Assembly: GCF_014117325.1 (NCBI RefSeq)
Contig: NZ_CP059732.1
Span: forward strand, 5,841,001 to 5,905,000
DNA length: 64,000 nt
Source: Spirosoma foliorum
GTDB taxonomy: Bacteria > Bacteroidota > Bacteroidia > Cytophagales > Spirosomataceae
Reading direction: 5' to 3'
The position numbers and the translations under genes are program-made. The stretch's first letter is position 1. Each line of letters begins with the position of its first letter. Positions 24,682 to 32,849 of the stretch are shown in pieces. The notes beneath the pieces are model-generated. The model ran no database searches, was not told where the DNA came from, and saw only the letters and a program-made list of their open reading frames with translations.

Positions 24682-24764
24682 TTTTTTTGACAGGATTTAC
24701 AGGATAAAACAGGATTGGTAGTCAATAGAAATCCTGTTTTATCCTGTAAATCCTGTCGAAAAAA
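24682..24764. repeat. Long inverted repeat, CAGGAT family copy 2
   Basis: 35-nt arms 24682-24716 and 24730-24764 around the loop GGTAGTCAATAGA. Compared with the copy at 4838-4930 the centre differs at one base in each arm (GGATTA versus GGATTT on the left, TTAATCC versus TAAATCC on the right), and pairing is kept. The same T-G wobble is present in both copies. It lies between convergent genes. Confidence 0.92.
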
Positions 24765-24769
24765 GTCAT

Positions 24770-25573
24770 CTACGCAATCTTACCCGAGTTGACATAAAAA
24801 TCAGATAGTAAAGCCAGAAACTCTTCTTTGCGTCGGCGCGACACTTCCACTTCGGCGTTATCGCTTAGCCAGACCTGCCCACCATCGCCTTTCACATATC
24901 GTTTGATGTGCTCCAGATTGACAATATTGGACTGGTGAACCCGGAAGAAATAATAGTTGTCCAGTATCTCTTCATACTCTTTCAATAGCCGGGATACCAC
25001 AATGGGCTTACTACCAGCTAAGTGAAACTTGGTATATGACCCCAGCGATTCGCACTGGATAATGTCCGTCATTTGAACAAAGTGAATGCCTTCGGCTGTA
25101 GGCAGCGCAATGCGTTGGTTCGCGTTTTTGTTCCGTTCATTCAACCGAGCCTGACGGGGTTCATCAATGTAGTCCTTCAGAATCTTTACCTGCTGTGGAT
25201 TGATACCTAACAACTGAGATTTATACTTCCCCACGGCCGCCTGAAGTTCGTCGGGATCAATGGGTTTCAGTAAATAATCAATCGCACTGAATCGAAAGGC
25301 CCGGATGGCATATTCCTGATAGGCTGTTGTAAAAATGACGCCAAAATCCGCCTTTTCGAACGCTGCCAATAAGTCGAAGCCCGTTTTTCCTGGCATTTGA
25401 ATATCCAGAAAAACCAGATCCGGTTTTTCATGCTTAATAAGCTCTATACCCAAATCTACGTTTTTAGCCTCGCCAACCAATTCGACATCAGGGCATAAGA
25501 GTTGCAGCAGGTTTGATAACGCCTGACGAGCGTTGGTCTCGTCGTCGATAATGACAGCACGGAGTTTTTTCAT
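24770..25573 (-). CDS. LytTR-type response regulator
   Basis: DNA-binding transcription factor of a two-component system, 267 residues. The receiver domain (1-125) has the acidic pair DD at 10-11, the phosphorylated Asp57 in LVFLDIQMPG, and the switch region with Lys in DYLLKPIDP. The LytTR domain (about 160-260) starts RIALPTAEGIHFV and contains CESLGSYTKFHL and FFRVHQSNIVNLEHIKRY, typical of AgrA/LytR proteins. Usually paired with a histidine kinase of the LytS/HisKA_4 type, but no kinase is adjacent here. The 3' end faces a strong hairpin. Confidence 0.93.
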   Translation of the reverse strand: MKKLRAVIIDDETNARQALSNLLQLLCPDVELVGEAKNVDLGIELIKHEKPDLVFLDIQMPGKTGFDLLAAFEKADFGVIFTTAYQEYAIRAFRFSAIDYLLKPIDPDELQAAVGKYKSQLLGINPQQVKILKDYIDEPRQARLNERNKNANQRIALPTAEGIHFVQMTDIIQCESLGSYTKFHLAGSKPIVVSRLLKEYEEILDNYYFFRVHQSNIVNLEHIKRYVKGDGGQVWLSDNAEVEVSRRRKEEFLALLSDFYVNSGKIA

Positions 25574-25611
25574 GGGATCAGATTATAAACGTAGAAACCT
25601 ACCGGTAGCCA

Positions 25612-26340
25612 TTATAAGAGCGACCGTAGTTTGATATTTCGGAACCAGACGCTTGTGTTCCAATCCTGCAAACCAATCCGCCCACTGAATTTTCCTTTTC
25701 CGACAGGGGCGTCTTTGAGCTTGCTTCCCGACATACGCTGTTTCCAATCTGCACTCGTCAAATCGTGTTCCTGAACGGTAAAGCCGTTGATAGTAACAAT
25801 CAGCTTATTCTTTTTCAGACTTACGCTTACCTGGTTCCAGCTTCCAAGCGGTTTTGGCTCCTGCATACGAACATCGGCAAGTCCAAATAGATCGCCGGAG
25901 CTGTGCGGGTGGGCCGACTCCTTTTGATAGAGTGCATCGTCTCCTACCTGCACCTCAAGACCTGTATCATAAATCTTTTTGTTCTTAGCCTCTTCCTGCA
26001 CGAAGAGAAAGAATCCGCTATTGGTATACTTTTCGATTTTGAATTCGGCCTTAAACTCAAAATCACCCGAAATAACGGCATCAGTCACTAAATCGCCTGC
26101 GTCGCGAGGGGAGGTCGCTGTTTGAGGAACATCCAGATGCAGTACGCCCTGTTCTACTTTCCAGGTTCCGGGAACATCTTTGCCATTGTAGCGATGCCAG
26201 CCTTTCAGATCGCGCCCATCAAAGAGCAATTTCCAGCCTTCTTTCTTTTCCTGAGCCGACAACGTATTGAGCGGCTGCGCCTGTACAAATGAGCAAGCCA
26301 GATAGGTAACTAAACTAAAAGCTGCAATTTTAGCGAACAT
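25612..26340 (-). CDS. DUF1080 (3-keto-disaccharide hydrolase-like) exported protein
   Basis: 242 residues with a signal peptide (MFAKIAAFSLVTYLACSFVQAQ). The mature protein is a concanavalin/LamG-like beta sandwich of the DUF1080 family: KEGWKLLFDGRDLKGWHRYNG at its start, FEFKAEFKIEKYTNSGFFLF, and the closing FSGRIGLQDWNTSVWFRNIKL. Some members hydrolyse 3-keto-disaccharides. Acting on a periplasmic sugar is an inference. A single gene on the minus strand, 38 bases from the LytTR gene. Confidence 0.87.
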   Translation of the reverse strand: MFAKIAAFSLVTYLACSFVQAQPLNTLSAQEKKEGWKLLFDGRDLKGWHRYNGKDVPGTWKVEQGVLHLDVPQTATSPRDAGDLVTDAVISGDFEFKAEFKIEKYTNSGFFLFVQEEAKNKKIYDTGLEVQVGDDALYQKESAHPHSSGDLFGLADVRMQEPKPLGSWNQVSVSLKKNKLIVTINGFTVQEHDLTSADWKQRMSGSKLKDAPVGKGKFSGRIGLQDWNTSVWFRNIKLRSLL

Positions 26341-26551
26341 CCGTAGTTGAATTTAGAGTACTATAAAACATGAAAACTGCGTAAATCAGACAGTATTCAG
26401 CAAAGCGCTATTCCGAACATAGTTACTATGCAGGCATACCACAACTACGTAAAAATAATACTCCCCTGAAATGGCTTTTTAATGGCAATTTTTCAACAGC
26501 TAGCCTAAGTGGTTTCTCCTGAATCCGGGATTACAGCAGTCAACAGGGCGC

Positions 26552-26683
26552 TTAGTAACTATTCAAAAAGACCAGCGCAAACAGGATAATTAGGGCAATA
26601 ACAATCAACGCAATCCAGTCGAAGCCCTTTTCCACGAACTTGAAAAAACCTTCAGAAAATGACTTCGCTTTACTTTTCTTCAT
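26552..26683 (-). CDS. Small single-pass membrane protein (43 aa)
   Basis: An ORF of 43 codons that I translated from the complement: it begins MKKSKAKSFSEGFFKFVEKG and continues with a hydrophobic helix (WIALIVIALIILFALVFL) and ends NSY. The basic N-terminus and single helix fit an inner-membrane miniprotein with its N-terminus inside. An AAGGA-like sequence lies about 12 bases before the ATG at 26683. It stands alone in a 468-base gap between DUF1080 and the YdjC-like gene; the remainder of that gap shows no other feature. I do not know a family for it. Confidence 0.55.
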   Translation of the reverse strand: MKKSKAKSFSEGFFKFVEKGFDWIALIVIALIILFALVFLNSY

Positions 26684-26838
26684 GAATCAATTATCCTTTT
26701 CATAGAGCTTACTAAATACTAGTAAAAATGGATCAGCCATCTGAATTAGAGGCAATCAACTGATACCTGGCGGGAAATGGGTAGAAAACGGTAGAATTGG
26801 CTTGATATATGGTTGATTTAAACGTGTCGCTGATTGTT

Positions 26839-27681
26839 ATGAAACGACTTATCTATTTCCTTGCCTTACTCAGTACGAATACTGTTTTTGCTCAATCACC
26901 ACCCCGGCTCATTGTTCGTGGCGACGATATGGGCTATGCTCAGGGAGGGAATGAAGCGCTTGTAAAGTGCTATAAAGAAGGCATTGAAACGTCTATTGAG
27001 GTTCTTGTTCCATCGCCCTGGTTTCCGGAAGCCGTTAGTTTACTGGCCGAAAACTCATCGGTTGACGTAGGGATTCACCTGACACTCAGCAGCGAATGGG
27101 ATAATATCAAATGGCGGCCCGTATCCGACTGCCCTAGCCTGAAGGATGCCGATGGCTATTTTTATCCGATGATTTTCCCTAACAAAAACTACCCCAAGCG
27201 ATCCGTTGTCGAGAATAACTGGCAGTTGGCTGATGTCGAAAAAGAGTTTCGGGCGCAAATCGAGCTGGGATTGAAAAAAATACCCCGTCTTAGCCATATT
27301 TCGGGCCACATGGGCTGCACGAGCATGGGCGACGATGTAAAAGCGTTGGTCAAGAAGCTGGCGAAAGAATACAAACTCGACATTATGCCCAACGAATTAG
27401 GGGTCCTGAATGTAAGTTATGTGGGTGCGCACGCTACTTCGGAGGAGAAAATCGCCAGCTTCACGAAGATGCTCGAAAGCCTGGAATCAGGAAAAACGTA
27501 CCTGTTTGTCGATCACCCCGGCCTCAATACACCCGAACTTCGCGCCATTCATCACATCGGCTACGAGCAGGTCGCCATCGACCGCCAGGGCGTAACCGAT
27601 TGCTGGACAAATCCGAAAGTAAAGGCGTTCATCAAAACAAAGGGCATTCAGCTGATTAGCTATAAAGACCTAATAAAATGA
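26839..27681 (+). CDS. ChbG/YdjC-family carbohydrate deacetylase-like exported protein
   Basis: 280 residues from the ATG at 26839 (signal peptide MKRLIYFLALLSTNTVFAQ). The fold is the polysaccharide deacetylase-like YdjC barrel. The strand-1 motif LIVRGDDMGYAQG supplies the metal Asp pair. It is followed by VDVGIHLTLSSEW (His), RLSHISGHMGCTS (His), and LFVDHPGLNT. Family members (ChbG) deacetylate N-acetylated sugars such as diacetylchitobiose. A signal peptide places it outside the cytoplasm, which differs from ChbG. A longer frame from 26809 would hide the signal. Stop codon lies in the arm of a long inverted repeat. Confidence 0.85.
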   Translation: MKRLIYFLALLSTNTVFAQSPPRLIVRGDDMGYAQGGNEALVKCYKEGIETSIEVLVPSPWFPEAVSLLAENSSVDVGIHLTLSSEWDNIKWRPVSDCPSLKDADGYFYPMIFPNKNYPKRSVVENNWQLADVEKEFRAQIELGLKKIPRLSHISGHMGCTSMGDDVKALVKKLAKEYKLDIMPNELGVLNVSYVGAHATSEEKIASFTKMLESLESGKTYLFVDHPGLNTPELRAIHHIGYEQVAIDRQGVTDCWTNPKVKAFIKTKGIQLISYKDLIK

Positions 27682-27765
27682 GTGAATGATAGAATGATTG
27701 AGTGAGTGAATAGCTTCGTATGCCTTTATCAATTCAATCATTCACTCATTCACTCATTCAAAATT
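27676..27765. repeat. GAGTGAATGA-type inverted repeat between convergent genes
   Basis: Left arm about 27676-27713 and right arm about 27731-27765, made of GTGAATGA words. The arms pair over about 30 nt with one internal difference. The left arm contains the stop codon of the YdjC-like gene and the right arm ends four bases before the radical-SAM stop. Confidence 0.8.
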
Positions 27766-27768
27766 ACG

Positions 27769-28791
27769 CTACGCCCACACCTTCGTGCCTTCGGTGCAGT
27801 TTCGGCACATTTCTATTTCGGAGCGAGAGCGGAATAAGGTTTCACGAAAGTCCTGATAAGCTGGGCCATGCCAGAGATCGGCGAAGGATTCCGTTTGTAA
27901 ATCCCCGAGTCGATGATGAGCATCTTTGTCGAAGCAACAGGGCACCACCAGTCCATCCCAAGTAATGACGCAGGAGTGCCACATTTTCCAGCAATGATCG
28001 CCGAAACCGTTTTTGATTCGATAGGTCCCGTCCGTTTGGGGTGCATAACGGCTGTATTGATCCATCGTCGGAATCAGATCGGAACCTTGTTCGTAGTCGT
28101 AAATCTGGGCGGTTTTCAACCCCACTTCATCCACGCCTAATTCGCGAGCCAATTTTTTCACTTCGGCAATCTGGTGCTCGTTGGGTTTCACAACCAGAAA
28201 CTGAAAGACAACGTGGGGAGTCCGGGATTTTAGTTCTTTTTTCCAGCGCAGAATATTCTTCGTGCCTTCAAGTACCTTCTCAAGCTTCCCTCCCACCCGA
28301 TACTGTTGATACACTTCTTGGGTTGTGCCATCAATCGAAATAATCAACCGATCCAGGCCAGACTCTACTGTTTTTCGAGCGTTGGCATCGGTGAGGTAAT
28401 GCGCGTTTGTACTTGTGGCCGTATAGATATTACGCTCAGTAGCATAACGAACTAATTCCAGAAATTGGGGATGCAAATAGGGTTCACCCTGAAAGTAAAA
28501 GATCAGATACAATAATGTATCGTGGAGTTCGTCGATCGTTCGCTTGTAAAGATCTTCACCCAACATACCGGTCGGGCGAGTGAATGACCGAAGACCACTT
28601 GGGCATTCAGGGCAACGCAGGTTACAACTCGTGGTTGGTTCGAACGAGATCGACATCGGTAATCCACGTTGCACCGGTCGGCCCGTCTGTTTCCCAACAT
28701 AATAGCTCGACAGCACCTTAAGCGCGTTGGCTATCCGTTTGGGCGTCAGTTTAGAAGCGAAATTAAGGCCGTCGAGTAAGTTGCGATTCAT
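27769..28791 (-). CDS. Radical SAM protein with SPASM-type C-terminus
   Basis: 340 residues. The radical SAM [4Fe-4S] motif is CNLRCPEC (residues 57-64) in a typical EPTTSCNLRCPECPSG context. A glycine-rich strand (FYFQGEPYLHP) and LIISIDGTTQEVYQQYR complete the SAM core. The C-terminal region carries further cysteines (GDHCWKMWHSCV, VVPCCFD, CRNC), which would bind an auxiliary cluster as in SPASM/twitch domains. Such enzymes modify peptides or small substrates; no short precursor-peptide gene is evident next to it. The exact reaction is unknown. Confidence 0.87.
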   Translation of the reverse strand: MNRNLLDGLNFASKLTPKRIANALKVLSSYYVGKQTGRPVQRGLPMSISFEPTTSCNLRCPECPSGLRSFTRPTGMLGEDLYKRTIDELHDTLLYLIFYFQGEPYLHPQFLELVRYATERNIYTATSTNAHYLTDANARKTVESGLDRLIISIDGTTQEVYQQYRVGGKLEKVLEGTKNILRWKKELKSRTPHVVFQFLVVKPNEHQIAEVKKLARELGVDEVGLKTAQIYDYEQGSDLIPTMDQYSRYAPQTDGTYRIKNGFGDHCWKMWHSCVITWDGLVVPCCFDKDAHHRLGDLQTESFADLWHGPAYQDFRETLFRSRSEIEMCRNCTEGTKVWA

Positions 28792-28819
28792 CGTGTAGAT
28801 TTGGCAGATCTATATAGTA

Positions 28820-29962
28820 TTATTTCTGCTTGACCGTAAAAAAGTCTTTTGCATCAATCGTATATAAACCACTTAGCGTCGTAGCGAAAACTTTGTTGTT
28901 AAACGCGACGACACCCGTTATCTGACTAAACTCCAAACCCTCGTTCGTTAATTCCCGAATATTCGAAAACGTTTCAGCACCTTCATCTATCCAGAAAAGC
29001 TGAGATAGACCATAAGCAATTAAACTCCCATTTACCACGGCAAATTTGAAATTATCCAGACCAAGATAGCCTAGTCGTCGCCAGGAGAATCCCCCATCAT
29101 CTGATCGTACCAAGTCGCCATTGTAACAAAGGCCATAAAGATGGCTCTTATAGAAAAAATAAGTATAAGGCGGACTTATAGTAATTGGCACTTTCTGAGT
29201 GCGCCCTGTTTTGGCATCAATAGCATACAAATAAACATTACCTGTTAAAAAAGACTCGTTTGGCGTAATAATGAAATAATCTTTTACAGCTATGCTGCCA
29301 GTAAAACCAACCTGAACAGCAGAGTCAGTACGATAGACATTACTGTAGCCAGTTCGATAAGCGAAGTAGGGGCTTTTCTCCTGCTTATTCATGACCACTG
29401 TCCGCGTAGCTGTATTTACGGTCTGGTTCTGAGGATTGGTAACTGCATACAGTAATGTTTTTGTTGACTCATTGTAGGCGCCAAAGGCAGCTCCGGAAAA
29501 GACACTCACCTGACCATTAGGAATCCCAGTCTCTCTAGGGACATAAATAAAACCTCCTCCGTTATAATCGGAATAATTGTCTGTGGAATCACGCGTACCA
29601 AATACATCTGTAATAGCTATTGAATTTCGCTCGTTCGGCAATCCTGCATACAAGGTATTACTGAGTAATGGCGAATAGAGTGAATTCGAGAAAAAGCCCC
29701 CAAACGATAAAAGTGTTCCACCACCACCACTGCTGTATTGAATAAATGACGTATCGCCCGCATCCATCTGGAAGAACCCAGCTGTATGAGCAACAATCAG
29801 CCGTTTATCGGTAGCGTGTGCACCCAATAGAATTTTATTAATCAGAAAAATATCACTCCTGAGTTTCCAGGTCGGACGTGGTACCACTAGTTCTTCAGTC
29901 TGTTTATGACAGGCTATGGCGAAGATTCCCAGACTGATGAAAATAAGTAAATGAAATTTCAT
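28820..29962 (-). CDS. Lipoprotein of unknown function, propeller-like
   Basis: 380 residues from the ATG at 29962 (MKFHLLIFISLGIFAIACHK, with Cys18 in a lipobox-like AIAC). I do not recognise a named family. The mature part is a string of beta strands with repeated phrases such as NSIAITDVF, VYLYAIDAKTG and DDGGFSWRRLGYLG, suggesting a six- or seven-bladed propeller of the sialidase/BNR type. No enzyme motif is seen. Base composition is more AT-rich than neighbours. It follows the GH13-like gene on the same strand, 94 bases downstream. Confidence 0.65.
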   Translation of the reverse strand: MKFHLLIFISLGIFAIACHKQTEELVVPRPTWKLRSDIFLINKILLGAHATDKRLIVAHTAGFFQMDAGDTSFIQYSSGGGGTLLSFGGFFSNSLYSPLLSNTLYAGLPNERNSIAITDVFGTRDSTDNYSDYNGGGFIYVPRETGIPNGQVSVFSGAAFGAYNESTKTLLYAVTNPQNQTVNTATRTVVMNKQEKSPYFAYRTGYSNVYRTDSAVQVGFTGSIAVKDYFIITPNESFLTGNVYLYAIDAKTGRTQKVPITISPPYTYFFYKSHLYGLCYNGDLVRSDDGGFSWRRLGYLGLDNFKFAVVNGSLIAYGLSQLFWIDEGAETFSNIRELTNEGLEFSQITGVVAFNNKVFATTLSGLYTIDAKDFFTVKQK

Positions 29963-30056
29963 AACGGGTAAGATTGGGCGGATATTAAAAGCTATTTTCA
30001 CATCTGATCGTCAGTATCAAAAACAGGGGTTCCAACCTATGCTAGCTTATATATCT

Positions 30057-32030
30057 CTATGTTAGCTTATATATCCGACATCCACCTTCCTCAAAAACTA
30101 CCTCACCCTTTGGCAAATTTGCCATTGTTTTGGGCAGAGTGCCGGTCATACTAGCCGCGAAAACGTATTCGGGGGAATTTTCATGGGTCCAGGCAATGTA
30201 ACTTTCCGCACCAGGGGCTACCAACCAGGTTGTCTCTTTACCTACAATAGTTGGCCAGATACTTTCGGCAAATTCACGCATACGCAGGATGGCAGCAAAC
30301 TGATCGGCATTTTGTCCCCAGGTAAATGGACCGTGCGTCACTTTATCGGGCAGCCGGTCGTCTTCGATCCAGAAAACGTAAAGCTTGCTATATTCTTCGT
30401 TGGCGCCACGCTGTTCGTGCAAATTCCGAACCTCAAATCCCAGGCTAACATAACTGGGCATATCGGTCAGGAATAAGGCGGTAAAATACCGGAACAGGTT
30501 GCCCGTTCGGTAAAACTCATCAAAGCGCGGGTCATCTTTATCAGCCGTGATGACGGTAAAGTTTGGGGCAAACCGTCGCGTTTTCAGGTGCGTATAATAG
30601 TCGGCCAGTTGAGCCTTAAATAAATCAGACCCGACCACCATCGCCTGCAAATCGCCTAGTGTCGAATCAGCTTCGATCGCATCAAGATGGTCGAGTTCGT
30701 TGCCATAACCCATGGTATCGGGTGGTGCCAGAAACGTTTCAGCAAAAAAGCCATAATAAGGTGCTCCGTTAGCCTGAACGTATTTTTTGATCGCCCGCAA
30801 CGGATCATAATAGTCGCCAATCTGCGCCGGAACACCCGCTGGCTGCATCTGCACATGCGCCATATCCCCTCGCATGAAATCGAAGTTGTACATGCGCTGG
30901 CATTCGTGGACTTTACGAGCTATGTATTGCCAGGCGGGCAGGTTCGGCTGGTTAAAATCAAGCTCCCAATTTTGGTTGTTGTCTTTCGATTCGTAGAATC
31001 GATATCGGGCTAGCGGACCAAATACCCGCGACATGGCTTCGGGTTTGTCGAAGGCGTACTCGTACCAAATTTGCCCTGCATCGTCAATGGTGAATGTGGT
31101 GGCATCAATGTGCAGGCCCCGATACGGAGGAGCCATCGTCATCGGTAGTGTTTCGAACCCCTGCTCTACCAGATAACGAATCAACGCTATCCGCCGGCTC
31201 AACCGACCACCATAATCATGCGGGTTACCGAATAAAATACGGAACCGCTGATCATCGGTCAGAATGGCGATATCAGTCGAGAAGAAAACGTCTTTGGGAA
31301 AGGTCAGCGGGGTGCCATCGGCTGCTCCCCGAAACCTCAGAAATTGCCAGATAACATCCTCTACGTACTTATAAACGAAACTGGAATAATCGGCCAGCTC
31401 GGTTGGTTTTCCCGACTTCACATCGCGTTGTACCCACTCAAACAGGCTTGGGCAGGCCAACACCATTTCGGAGAACCGGTCGGTATGCGGAATAACATCC
31501 ATACCTACGGTACGGCCCATCGCGTGAAGCAGGTTCGTAACGACCTTCAGTTGCTTTTCGACCGTGTCGAGTGCGGGCACAAAACTGGCTAACGCCACGT
31601 CGAAAAACTCCGGGTTAATTTGCCAGCTAACCATGCCATACAGGCTCCCCACTACGCCCGGCTCCCAAATAGGCAACAAATGAATACTATCGTGGCTGGC
31701 TGGCAAGGTCAGCACATAATTGATAATATTCCAGAACGACCCAATAGTACGGACGTTTACACCAACCATATTACTCCGCTTGAGCCACGAGCCATCGGAA
31801 TAAATGGCGGCCGGACTGTCAATGGTTTCGGCCGGATTCAACGCCCGACGAAGCGTGTCATTGCCTAATCGTTTATGCAGAATTTCGAGTGTCTGATAAA
31901 CCGAAAAATTCATGGCCGTTTGCGGCAATAAATTCGGAATGAACGACAAACGCCCGGACTGATAGGCATCTGTATACCTACCATTGAATTGACTCCAGTC
32001 GACTTGTAAGTTGGGGATAGAGTTCGGCAT
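30057..32030 (-). CDS. GH13-like (alpha-amylase superfamily) protein, divergent
   Basis: 657 residues from the ATG at 32030 (MPNSIPNLQVDWSQF; the longer frame to 32063 has no better start). Region I of alpha-amylases is recognisable as GMDVIPHTD (176-184), region II as FDFMRGDMAHV (383-393, nucleophile Asp389), and region III as YYGFFAETF (425-433, acid/base Glu431). LFLTDMPSYVSLGFE lies where family members place the last core strands. No signal peptide, so it probably acts in the cytoplasm on an alpha-glucan or glucoside. Unlike well-known GH13 subfamilies, region IV (the usual NHD) is not clear: TADKDDPR (near 496) is a candidate. Confidence 0.65.
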   Translation of the reverse strand: MPNSIPNLQVDWSQFNGRYTDAYQSGRLSFIPNLLPQTAMNFSVYQTLEILHKRLGNDTLRRALNPAETIDSPAAIYSDGSWLKRSNMVGVNVRTIGSFWNIINYVLTLPASHDSIHLLPIWEPGVVGSLYGMVSWQINPEFFDVALASFVPALDTVEKQLKVVTNLLHAMGRTVGMDVIPHTDRFSEMVLACPSLFEWVQRDVKSGKPTELADYSSFVYKYVEDVIWQFLRFRGAADGTPLTFPKDVFFSTDIAILTDDQRFRILFGNPHDYGGRLSRRIALIRYLVEQGFETLPMTMAPPYRGLHIDATTFTIDDAGQIWYEYAFDKPEAMSRVFGPLARYRFYESKDNNQNWELDFNQPNLPAWQYIARKVHECQRMYNFDFMRGDMAHVQMQPAGVPAQIGDYYDPLRAIKKYVQANGAPYYGFFAETFLAPPDTMGYGNELDHLDAIEADSTLGDLQAMVVGSDLFKAQLADYYTHLKTRRFAPNFTVITADKDDPRFDEFYRTGNLFRYFTALFLTDMPSYVSLGFEVRNLHEQRGANEEYSKLYVFWIEDDRLPDKVTHGPFTWGQNADQFAAILRMREFAESIWPTIVGKETTWLVAPGAESYIAWTHENSPEYVFAASMTGTLPKTMANLPKGEVVFEEGGCRIYKLT

Positions 32031-32096
32031 AGGGCAAATGTAAACCAGTTTTCGTAAAACCAAAACGCGCCTTATTCTTCCTTTCGATATAGGCAG

Positions 32097-32672
32097 CTAA
32101 TAGGTTCTGAGCACCTTCAGGCGATGGTTTTTATTGATCCGAATGTGTGGATTGCTAATAAGATGAAAAATTATGCCACTTAGTATCAATGAGCCAACAA
32201 CGGGTAGTGTATTGGCATAAAAGCCCCGGTTATTGACAACATCGGCCAGTAAATAGACACCACCTGCAATTGGAAAGAGAGTACCAGCTGCGGTTACGAA
32301 TGGAATCCGACGATGGAGCATAACCGTTTTTATTTCATTGAATTGGAAGGTTACGGGTTCATCGCGATTCATCACTTCGTTGGCCATCAGAATGCTGAAC
32401 GTGCTATCCGTAACGTCGTAAAGCTCTTCATTATATTTTTCGCCACGAGCTTTAAAATGCAGGTCATCGCCAATAAAATAACGGTATCGGTGGAAGCCAC
32501 CCAGCGTATGATTTACGTCGAGAGCCAGATAGCGGGAAGGGCGAAGCAGAGCGGTATACGAAGGGCCTTTTCGTTGCAGAAGCTGTTCCGTTGTGAGCGT
32601 GTCCTGGGGTTGCGCATAGGCAACAGAAACAATGAACAGAAAAGCCAGAATCAGGTAGGAGCGAATGATCAT
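32097..32672 (-). CDS. Exported protein of unknown function (191 aa)
   Basis: I do not recognise the family. Signal peptide MIIRSYLILAFLFIVSVAYAQ, then a beta-rich segment (YLALDVNHTLGGFHRYRYF, FHLISNPHIRINKN) with two hydrophobic stretches near 125-150 and 155-175 that could be membrane helices. The ATG at 32672 lies ten bases after a 21-bp hairpin, which may control its translation or terminate read-through from muiA. Confidence 0.6.
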   Translation of the reverse strand: MIIRSYLILAFLFIVSVAYAQPQDTLTTEQLLQRKGPSYTALLRPSRYLALDVNHTLGGFHRYRYFIGDDLHFKARGEKYNEELYDVTDSTFSILMANEVMNRDEPVTFQFNEIKTVMLHRRIPFVTAAGTLFPIAGGVYLLADVVNNRGFYANTLPVVGSLILSGIIFHLISNPHIRINKNHRLKVLRTY

Positions 32673-32682
32673 AGCGTTAACT

Positions 32683-32732
32683 AAACAAATCAGGTGGTTT
32701 TGGTAATAAAGCCAAAACTACCTGATTTGTTT
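32683..32732 (-). terminator. Terminator-like hairpin immediately before a start codon
   Basis: 21-bp stem with one mismatch (arms 32683-32703 and 32712-32732, loop TAATAAAG on the plus strand). On the minus strand it ends in TTTGTTTAG, ten bases before the ATG at 32672. It could end transcripts from the MuiA-like gene or act as an attenuator/translation block. Confidence 0.65.
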
Positions 32733-32801
32733 CTTAAAAAGATGTTAAGTTGATTAGAGAGTTAATGAATATACGTGGCGTCGGTTTTGAGAAACCTTCC
32801 T

Positions 32802-32825
32802 GTGCCAGCTGCTTACAGCTGGCAC
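32802..32825. repeat. Single REP-like palindrome GTGCCAGCTG
   Basis: Perfect 10-bp stem GTGCCAGCTG / CAGCTGGCAC with loop CTTA, 25 bases downstream of the stop of the muiA-like gene. On the minus strand GTGG precedes the stem, close to the GTAG seen at the two REPIN-like repeats. Confidence 0.6.
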
Positions 32826-32849
32826 CACAAAAAATTATTCATTTTTCTT

